Shown piece by piece: positions 35,777 through 43,600 of a DNA stretch of 62,710 nt. The notes beneath the pieces are model-generated. The model had not been told where the DNA came from. It did no database searches and saw only the letters and a program-made list of their open reading frames with translations. The translations under genes were made by a program, and so were the position numbers. Position 1 is the first letter of the stretch, and the number at the start of each line of letters is the position of its first letter. Source of the DNA: JBEGQX01 sp041180805 (GTDB lineage: Bacteria > Planctomycetota > Planctomycetia > Gemmatales > Gemmataceae); NCBI GenBank assembly GCA_041180805.1, contig JBEGQX010000216.1, forward strand, positions 1-62,710. The letters run 5' to 3'.

Positions 35777-36760
35777 TTATTCTACAACAAAGCAATCATC
35801 GCCGGCGAGGTCCGCGGGATTTTGCGTTTCAGGATTACCCATCCAGTGATTCTGGTGATGGCAATTATTCTCCACCGCGCGAAAAACACCCAGGCATTCC
35901 GGATTCTCGGGGTTGGAACGCGAGGCAAGTATCGCAGCGCGGTTTGAATCAATATCCAACTCATCATGAATCGAGGGAAAGGGATCACTGCTGGAAACAT
36001 TCAGCGTTTTCAGGTTGGCCTGTTCAAAATACAGGCCCTTCCTAAGCCGGGGGCCGTAAAGCAATGGTTTGCCATGCTCCAAATACAAAACCTGTTCGGT
36101 GCGGCTGGAGTGATCCACCATGTGATCAAACACCATGTCGTTATACACCTTGCAATTCTGCAGGATCTCCACAAATGCGAAACCACGATGTGTGGATGCG
36201 CGGGTCAGCACCTGTTCCAGATGGTTGACATCAACATCAATCGACCTGGCGACAAAGGTCGCGCCAGACGCAATCATCATGTGACAGGCACTCCAGGATG
36301 GATCCTCGGTGCCATCGGGGTTGATCGGGGTAAGGGTTCCCTCGCGGGTGGTGGGGCTGGGTTGGCCCCTCGAAAGACCCTGAGTCTCGTTGTTGACAAA
36401 AAGAACCTTGATGTCAACATTCCTTCGGGCGGCGTGCAGCAAGGCGGAAGTCGCGCTGCCAAAGCCCTCGCCATCGCCCATAACCACCCAGACAGCAAGC
36501 TCTGGCCTGCAAACCTTCAGCCCCAAACCTACATTGATGGCCTGCCCCAAAAGTCCACGAAAGCCATAGGTATTAATGTAGTTCGGCATCCGGGCGGCGC
36601 AGCCTATCCCTGATAAAAAGACCTGGTTTTCCTTCGGAACTGCCATCTGCGCCAGCACCTTCTTCACTTGCGAAAGCACAGCGTAGTCACCACATCCGGG
36701 GCACCAGCGAATTTCCTGATCCGTATTGAAACCCGTGTGCTGATGATGGTTATTCTGCAT
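35777..36760 (-). CDS. korB: 2-oxoacid:ferredoxin oxidoreductase, beta subunit
   Basis: The beta subunit binds thiamine diphosphate and a [4Fe-4S] cluster, and with the alpha/gamma subunit decarboxylates a 2-oxoacid (most likely 2-oxoglutarate) with ferredoxin as acceptor. The 327 residues show the cluster cysteines Cys20 and Cys23 in RWCPGCGDY, the third in SGIGCAARMPNY and a fourth in EILQNCKVYND. The TPP motif runs from GDGEGFGSATSALLHAARRN to VLFVNN, and the variant QGLSRGQPSPTT replaces the more usual YGLTKGQ. The start overlaps the alpha-gene stop by 11 bases, so translation is coupled. Identity is firm; 2-oxoglutarate is preferred over pyruvate on family grounds. Confidence 0.92.
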   Translation of the reverse strand: MQNNHHQHTGFNTDQEIRWCPGCGDYAVLSQVKKVLAQMAVPKENQVFLSGIGCAARMPNYINTYGFRGLLGQAINVGLGLKVCRPELAVWVVMGDGEGFGSATSALLHAARRNVDIKVLFVNNETQGLSRGQPSPTTREGTLTPINPDGTEDPSWSACHMMIASGATFVARSIDVDVNHLEQVLTRASTHRGFAFVEILQNCKVYNDMVFDHMVDHSSRTEQVLYLEHGKPLLYGPRLRKGLYFEQANLKTLNVSSSDPFPSIHDELDIDSNRAAILASRSNPENPECLGVFRAVENNCHHQNHWMGNPETQNPADLAGDDCFVVE

Positions 36761-38621
36761 GGGACTTCTCCATCACCAGCTTGCAGATCTGACGGAACAG
36801 GGGTTGCACCTGAAAATTGCAACCATCCTGCCGGGTAACAGATTCACCATGGAACCGGAACCGCTCGCGAAGCAGAGAAAACAACCTGCCATGGTTCAGC
36901 TCTGCCACCACGATGGTTCCAAACCCTGCAAGCAGGTTTTCAAGGTTCACAGGCAGGGGGTTAAGCCAATTCAGATGCAGATGCGAAACGCGAAGCCCCT
37001 GCTTTTGTGCCAGCAACACCGCGGAATGAACAGGCGAAAAAGTTCCGCCCCAACTGATGGCAAGCAAATCTCCCTGGTTGGGTCCTTCCAGCCCGGCTGG
37101 TCCAAGCCATGAAGCCATTCTCGCAAGCCTTGCCTCGCGGTGCCGGTTCATTTCGGCATGATCCAGCGGATTGAAGCTTACCTGCGCGGAACCCGGCCTG
37201 CGCTCATTGCCACCCAGCCGATGTTCCTGTCCGGTGGTTCCGGGGGTGATCCAGGGGCGCGCCAACATTTCATCACATGCGTAGGGCGATACTTTCTCAT
37301 CGGATGCAAAACGGGAAAACTCTATCTCCGGTGTAATCTTTGGAATCTCCCAGCTTGCGCTTCCAAAAGCGGACCATTGATCCAGCAGCACGCAAACCGG
37401 GGTTAAAAATCGCAGAGCCAGCCTGGCTGCCAACAGGGTTGTTTCAAAAACATCCGCTGGTGATTTAGGGGAAAAACATACCAGCGGAGATTCCCCATTT
37501 CTGCCGTGGATTACCATTCCCAAATCTGCCTGAGCCATGCGCTGGGGCAGACCCAGCGAAATACCGGCACGCTGCATGTTAAATATCAAAAGCGGAATTT
37601 CGGCGGCTATGGCCATGCTGACCATTTCCGAGGTGTGTCCAAAACCAACCCCTGCCACCGAGACGCAGCCCAAACCGCCCCCGTAGGAAACACCCAGGGC
37701 AGCCGCGCAAGCCGATGCGTCATCTTCTGCCAGATGGCACGAAAATCCGCCACCAGCATACTTGGTTGCTATTGGCCCAACCTGAATGGGCGAGGGTCTG
37801 TTGGCCAGGCTTAAAAGCACAGGCCGCTGCAAGCTTTGGGTTAACTGTCTTAAGCCCAGCACCATGGCCTCGAGGCCGAGAATCATTCTTCGCTGCGTAC
37901 CCCTTGGAAAAACCTGTCCGCTGGCAATCGCGCTGGCAGGAAACTCCAGGGCATTTTCAGCATGCAGTATTCCCGCCTTCAGAGCCTTGGTTGCCGCATC
38001 CAGAATCGAGGCATTGGCCTTGTAACGCTTCTTCAGCCATTGAAAAGCCGGCTCCGGCCCAAGCCCCATCTTTTGCAATAGCAACCCCAGGGTAAAAAGA
38101 TTACGAAGCCTGTCCACCTCGCGGTAGGAAAGAATCGCACCCTGCTCTCCCGCACGGTTGGTATTGATGGCGCGATTTGTCAACTGGCTGATGGGCACAC
38201 ACACCAGGTTGGGATTTTTACCCAGAATGCCCTGCAGCGGATTCTCGGAATAGCCGGCACATTGCAGTTCGTCATGTCCAAAGGAATCCGAGTTGATGAG
38301 AAGGATGGTTTTTCTGCTTGCCAAATCCGCGGAAAGTTTCAACGCCGCAGGGTTCATGGCCAGCAGAAGGTGGTATTCATCATCCTCCACCTGGGTTTCA
38401 CTGCCCACGAGGATGGTGCTGGAAAAAACCCCCGCCAGCGTGTTTGGCATGGAGCGGATTTCCGCGGGATGCTCGGTCTGGCAATTAACCCGGCAACCCA
38501 TGCCCAGGGCGGATAGGGAAAACAGGTGGCTAAGCATGGCAATGCCATCCCGGGCATCACCAGAAAGGCGAATTCGAAGGGAAAGGCCAGCGGCGTTTTC
38601 AGCTTTCATTTCTGATGCCAT
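36750..38621 (-). CDS. korA: 2-oxoacid:ferredoxin oxidoreductase, fused gamma-alpha subunit
   Basis: A 623-residue protein joining the gamma domain (about residues 12-200; LRIRLSGDARDGIAMLSHLF, and SMPNTLAGVFSSTILVGSET) to the alpha (pyrimidine-binding) domain (about 235-610; FSCHLAEDDASACAAALGVS, GFGHTSEMVSMAIAAEIPLL and NMQRAGISLGLPQRMAQADL). This KorA fusion is typical of the two-subunit enzymes found in aerobic bacteria. The C-terminal part carries the domain that closes over the active site (LAGFGTIVVAELNHGRLFSL). It starts 21 bases after the first CBS gene and overlaps korB. Together they supply reduced ferredoxin and an alternative to the 2-oxoglutarate dehydrogenase step. Confidence 0.92.
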   Translation of the reverse strand: MASEMKAENAAGLSLRIRLSGDARDGIAMLSHLFSLSALGMGCRVNCQTEHPAEIRSMPNTLAGVFSSTILVGSETQVEDDEYHLLLAMNPAALKLSADLASRKTILLINSDSFGHDELQCAGYSENPLQGILGKNPNLVCVPISQLTNRAINTNRAGEQGAILSYREVDRLRNLFTLGLLLQKMGLGPEPAFQWLKKRYKANASILDAATKALKAGILHAENALEFPASAIASGQVFPRGTQRRMILGLEAMVLGLRQLTQSLQRPVLLSLANRPSPIQVGPIATKYAGGGFSCHLAEDDASACAAALGVSYGGGLGCVSVAGVGFGHTSEMVSMAIAAEIPLLIFNMQRAGISLGLPQRMAQADLGMVIHGRNGESPLVCFSPKSPADVFETTLLAARLALRFLTPVCVLLDQWSAFGSASWEIPKITPEIEFSRFASDEKVSPYACDEMLARPWITPGTTGQEHRLGGNERRPGSAQVSFNPLDHAEMNRHREARLARMASWLGPAGLEGPNQGDLLAISWGGTFSPVHSAVLLAQKQGLRVSHLHLNWLNPLPVNLENLLAGFGTIVVAELNHGRLFSLLRERFRFHGESVTRQDGCNFQVQPLFRQICKLVMEKSHAE

Positions 38622-38642
38622 CTGCCGACTCCGAAAAATGGA

Positions 38643-39200
38643 TCAGGCACCCTCGGCACATGGAGGGTACTGGGATGGATCTGGTGGCAAATTAAGGACC
38701 AGCGTGGGAAAATGCTCCGCCAGGTAATGCACTATGCGCTTCACGGAAAGTATGCCAACCGGACGGTTTTCATCATCCACCACGGGAAGGTGACGGTATC
38801 CGCCCTCCAGCATTCTCTTGATGGCCAGGCTTATCGGATCCATCTGGGAAACCACCACGGGGTGATGGGTCATCACCTGGTCTATCGGGGTATCAAAGGA
38901 AAGCCTGCGCGACAAAACCCTGCGAGTAAGGTCACGCTCGGAAAAAATTCCCAACAGATTGTCGCCCTTGCAAATAAGAACGCAGCCAACATTGCACCCG
39001 CGCATAAGCTCTATGGCGTCCATCACCTTGCTGGTGGGGTGCAAACGATGGTCACGGGTTGGCTTCAACCGGGCAACGCTTTCGACTTTCAGGTTTCTGG
39101 CAAGTTCCACGAATGGCCTCCCAGTCCCCAGCAAAATCCGCAGGGTAATCAACCCAAAAGATTTTGCATCTTCAGAACTTTCCAAAATCGGGAAAGTCAT
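38643..39200 (-). CDS. CBS-pair protein, first gene of the kor operon
   Basis: A 185-residue cytoplasmic protein made of a CBS tandem. The first CBS is HPTSKVMDAIELMRGCNVGC with LLGIFSERDLTRRVL; the second is VSQMDPISLAIKRMLEGGYR with VGILSVKRIVHYL. The N-terminal 55 residues are unrecognised. It opens the operon CBS-korA-korB-CBS, followed by korA after 21 bases. The match in family of the first and last gene points to nucleotide-dependent control of the oxidoreductase, though the ligand is inference. It is divergent from the NYN gene, with about 130 bases between. Confidence 0.88.
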   Translation of the reverse strand: MTFPILESSEDAKSFGLITLRILLGTGRPFVELARNLKVESVARLKPTRDHRLHPTSKVMDAIELMRGCNVGCVLICKGDNLLGIFSERDLTRRVLSRRLSFDTPIDQVMTHHPVVVSQMDPISLAIKRMLEGGYRHLPVVDDENRPVGILSVKRIVHYLAEHFPTLVLNLPPDPSQYPPCAEGA

Positions 39201-39334
39201 AAGATATCAGATACCTAATTCCCTTTTCCGGTCCGTGGACTTGGGCAGGGAAATAAATAACCATAGGACTGTAGTTATTTTGATGATTTGGTTACATCCG
39301 GCAAGATTAACAAAATAGGACAGGAAATTATCCC

Positions 39335-40006
39335 ATGTCTCAACATTCGAATGATTATCCAAAGGCATCCATTCCAACCATAGCCCTGATTGATGAATCC
39401 GCCCTGCTTGCAGCAGCCCGAGCCTGTAACCGCAGTCTGGACTGGCTTGCAATTCGTGATTTTCTTATTGAGGAAAATATGGGCCGGCAGGGAGAAGCGG
39501 TGGTTTATGTTGGTCTTCCCCCAGCCAGCCATGCGGAATTCCAGGAGCAGCGAACCAAGAAGCTGCGGTTTTGCCACTGGCTGAAGACTCATGGCTTCCT
39601 GGTGGTAACGCGTGATGGTTCCCCCAGCGGAGAAGGCTATTACAAGGCAAATGTTGATCTTTTAATGGCGGTTGATGGCTTGGAAATGATTCATCAATAC
39701 AAGCCTCAAGTGGTGGTGATTGTCACCAGTGATCCGGATTTTGGCCATATGGCTGTCACCTTGCGCCGCAAGGGCATTCAGGTGGAACTGGGCGCCATCG
39801 AACAAAATGTTTCCTCGGATCTGCGCGGATCTGTCAACCATGTGATTGACCTGCGCCCGCTGTTCAACAAATTTGAAAATCTGCGCAACGATGCAGGTGC
39901 CCCCGCACCCGCTGGCGCTCCAGGCACCCTGACAGGAAAATATATTCCAGATGTCGAGGATGAACTGGAAGACCTTCGCCCCGTGGATGATGAAGATTTT
40001 GAATAA
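39335..40006 (+). CDS. NYN-domain (PIN-like) protein with acidic tail
   Basis: A 223-residue protein of the NYN/DUF88 family, which has the PIN-like nuclease fold and metal-binding acidic residues. The first acidic strand is TIALIDESALLAAARACNRS; the central motif is KANVDLLMAVDGLEMIHQYK; the third, VVVIVTSDPDFGHMAVTLRR, is the typical SGDSDF-like signature with Asp-Asp replaced by Asp-Pro-Asp. The last 40 residues are Pro/Ala-rich and then strongly acidic (VEDELEDLRPVDDEDFE). RNA processing is the family guess. It is followed 48 bases later by thioredoxin. Confidence 0.85.
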   Translation: MSQHSNDYPKASIPTIALIDESALLAAARACNRSLDWLAIRDFLIEENMGRQGEAVVYVGLPPASHAEFQEQRTKKLRFCHWLKTHGFLVVTRDGSPSGEGYYKANVDLLMAVDGLEMIHQYKPQVVVIVTSDPDFGHMAVTLRRKGIQVELGAIEQNVSSDLRGSVNHVIDLRPLFNKFENLRNDAGAPAPAGAPGTLTGKYIPDVEDELEDLRPVDDEDFE

Positions 40007-40054
40007 CCCATTGGCAACCTGTAACCTGAATTAACTTGTTAAGAGGTACTTTTC

Positions 40055-40393
40055 ATGGCTAGTGCAAATGTAATCACCCTGAACAATGACAACTGGCAGT
40101 CTGAAGTGGTAAACAGCAAGGTGCCGGTATTTGTGGATTTCTGGGCTTCCTGGTGCGGACCATGTCGCGCTCTTTCCCCCACCATTGACAAACTGGCTGA
40201 CCAGTTTGCAGGAAAGGTGAAAGTTGGCAAACTCAACACCGATGAAAGCCAGGAAATAGCCATCCGTTACGGAATTTCCTCGATTCCTGCAATTTTGATC
40301 TTCAATGGCGGCGAAGAACCCGTGGATCGCACTGTTGGCGTTCGCCCTGAAGCCGAATTCGTCCGCATGATCAATCGCCAGCTTGGTCAGTAA
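40055..40393 (+). CDS. trxA: Thioredoxin
   Basis: A 112-residue cytoplasmic disulfide reductase. The active site WASWCGPCR places the redox pair at Cys34 and Cys37. The cis-proline loop appears as ISSIPAILIF and the family core is complete. The start ATG at 40055 follows an AAGAGG sequence. A strong hairpin terminator follows. Confidence 0.96.
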   Translation: MASANVITLNNDNWQSEVVNSKVPVFVDFWASWCGPCRALSPTIDKLADQFAGKVKVGKLNTDESQEIAIRYGISSIPAILIFNGGEEPVDRTVGVRPEAEFVRMINRQLGQ

Positions 40394-40419
40394 TTTTCCA
40401 AGCCATCAAGTTCTTCAAG

Positions 40420-40447
40420 GGCCCTGCCAGCCGGCAGGGCCTTTTTT
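40420..40447 (+). terminator. Rho-independent terminator after trxA
   Basis: GGCCCTGCC (40420-40428), loop AGCC, GGCAGGGCC (40433-40441), then TTTTTT (40442-40447). A nine-pair GC-rich stem plus six T residues make this one of the clearest terminators in the window. Confidence 0.9.
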
Positions 40448-40607
40448 ATTTGAATTTTTGCCGGGTGGAAACTTTTCCCCACAGCTTCCATGAAGACGCT
40501 TCAACATATTTTTTCCTACAAAAACAGATGTTTCAGGATTAGAATTAAGGCTTGTTATATTCATCCCACCGTGAACTTTTCGAATTCTTTTTGAACAGGT
40601 AATTTCC

Positions 40608-43600
40608 ATGATTCGATCATTAGCACTACTATTTTTTGCCCTCGGTTTCACCCAAGCCATGGGTCAGCAGTTTACCCTGCAGAAAGGAGACCGCATAAGC
40701 CTGCTGGGAAACACCCTGGCTGAACGCATGCAGCACCATGGCCACATGGAAACCATGCTGCACAACCGGTTGCCGGAACACGATCTTTCCATCCGCAACC
40801 TTGGTTTCTCCGGTGATGAGTTGACGTTAAGGTTGCGTTCGCAAGGATTTGGTTCCCCGGAAGACTGGCTGAACCACACCAAGGCGGATGTGGTGTTCGC
40901 GTTCTTCGGTTACAACGAAAGTTTTGCCGGCCAGCAGGGCTTGGAAAAGTTCGAAAAAGATCTGGATGGTTTTCTGAAGGGACTGGCTTCGCAAAAGTTC
41001 AATGGCAAATCAGCCCCACGCGTGGTGATTTTCTCACCCCTGGCCCACGAAAATCTGAAGGACCCAAATCTACCGGATGGTAGTGCCAACAATGCCCGAC
41101 TTGAGATTTACACCAAGGCAATGGCAAAGGTCGCGAAAAACAACAACACCTTCTTTGTGGATTTGTTCAACCCCACACGGGAAATCTACTCGGTCTCCGA
41201 AAAGCCACTGACCATCAATGGCATCCACCTGAATGAGTTCGGCGACAAAATGGTTGCACGCATCATCGAAAAAACACTGTTCGGAAATCTTCAGGAAAGG
41301 ACAGAAAACCCTAAATTCGAGAAAATTCGTTCCGCAGTGCTGGAGAAAAACTTTTACTGGTTCAACCGCTACCGCACGGTGGATGGCTACTCCATTTATG
41401 GGGGTCGTGCCGACCTGAAGTTTGTCGCCGGACAGACCAATCGTGTGGTGATGCAACGCGAGATGGAAATCCTGGATCAGATGACCGCAAACCGCGACAA
41501 GAAGATATGGGCCACCGCCCAGGGCAGGGAATACCAGGTAAATGATGGCAACACCTCGCCATTCCTTGAGGTAGTCACCAATAAGCCGGGGCCATTGGAA
41601 GGGGGCAAGCACCTTTTTCTGGATGGTCAGGAAGCCATTTCCAAGATGACTGTCGGAAAAGACCTGGAGGTTTCACTGTTTGCATCTGAAAAGGAATTTC
41701 CCGACCTGGCCAAGCCGGTGCAAATGGCGTTTGATTCCCGCGGTCGATTGTGGGTCGCGGTGATGCCTTCCTACCCGCACTGGAAGCCGAAGGAGGAAAT
41801 GAATGACAAGATTCTGATCCTCGAGGATACCAATGGCGATGGCAAGGCGGACAAGTGCAAGGTTTTTGCAGATCGTCTGCATGTTCCCACAGGTCTGGAG
41901 TTTTACAACGGCGGGCTGTTGGTTGGCCATCAACCCGACCTGCTTTTTTTGAAAGACACAGATGGCGATGATGTGGCTGATGTCCGGGAAAGGGTGCTTC
42001 ATGGTATTGATTCTGCGGACACTCATCACGCGCTTAGCAGTTTCACGGTGGAACCGGGTGGCGGCCTTTACTTCCAGGAAGGCACCTTTCACCATACTCA
42101 GGTGGAAAGCCCCTACGGTCCGCCCCGCCGCTGCGCTAACGCGGGTGTGTTCCGCTATGACCCGCGCAGACAGCTATTTGATGTGTATGTGACTTATGGT
42201 TTCGCCAATCCGCATGGTCACGCGATTGATCGCTGGGGTCACGAGATCATCACCGATGGGACCGGTGCGGTGCCCTACGATGGCGCGCTGTTTTCCAGCA
42301 GGCTGGATTTCCCCGCCAAGCATGGTCGCCCGCCCACAGTCTACCAGCAACGTACCCGCCCATGCCCCGGCACCGAGATCATGTCCAGCAATCACTTCCC
42401 CGAAGAATTCCGCAACAACTTCCTGGTTCCAAATGTGATAGGCTTCCAAGGCATCCTTCGCTACAAACTGGATGAGGAGGGTGGCAGCATCAAGGGGACC
42501 GAACTGGAACCGATCCTTTCCTCCAGTGATATCAACTTCCGCCCCTCCGACATCGAGATTGGCCCGGATGGAGCCATCTGGTTTTTGGACTGGCAAAACC
42601 CCATCATCGGCCATATGCAACACAACCTGCGTGACCCAAGCCGCGACCGTGCCCATGGCAGAGTCTACCGGGTCACCCACAAGGGCCGCCCACTTAGCAA
42701 TTCGCCCAAGGTGTATAACCAGCCCATTGCCGAACTTCTTCATGTGTTGAAGCACCCCGAAGACAGGGTGCGCTACCGTGCCCGCATGGAACTGGACACC
42801 CGCAAGACCTCCGAGGTGATCGCCGAGCTTGGCAAATGGGTCAAGTCGCTGGATACCAAGGATCCCAACCATGAACACCACCTTACAGAGGCACTTTGGA
42901 TACACCAAAGGCACAATGTGCCCAACCGCGAGCTTCTTCAAAGGGTTCTTGCCTCGCCGGAACACAATGCCCGTGCCTGCGCAACCCGTGTGCTACATCA
43001 CTGGCGTGACCGCTTCTCTGATTCACTGGAAATGGTGAAACGCCAGGCTGGGGATGAGCATCCCCGAGTCAGGCTGGAGGCTGTTCGCGCTGCCAGTTTC
43101 TATGACAAACCGGAAGCCATGGAAGTGATCTTCATCGCATCCGACAAGCCTTCGGACATCTACCTGGATTATGTGAAGACTGAAACCCTGCGAGTGCTGG
43201 ATCCGATTTGGAAGGATGCAATCTCGAAGGGTGAGCAGGTTCGTGTGGAAAGCGAGGCTGGCCAGCGATATCTGTTGCGCAGCCTGCCGTTGGAAAAACT
43301 TCTGCTTAGGGAGAAGACCAGGCCGGTGTGCCTGGAACTGATCTACCGCACTGGTGTGCGTGATGAGGCGAGGCGTGAGGCACTGCGAACGCTGGCTTCC
43401 ATCGATCGCAAACCAGAAGTCAAGGTGCTTCTGGAATCGTTTGCCACCCTGGATTCGCGGAAGGATCAGGTGGATGAAAGTGTCCTGTTTGACATGGTGC
43501 GCATGCTGGGCGGAAGAAGCCAGGGTGAGCTGGCAACTGTCCGGGCGGACATTGAAAAACTTGCCACCACCGCAAAAACTCCCATCTTGAGACAAATGGG

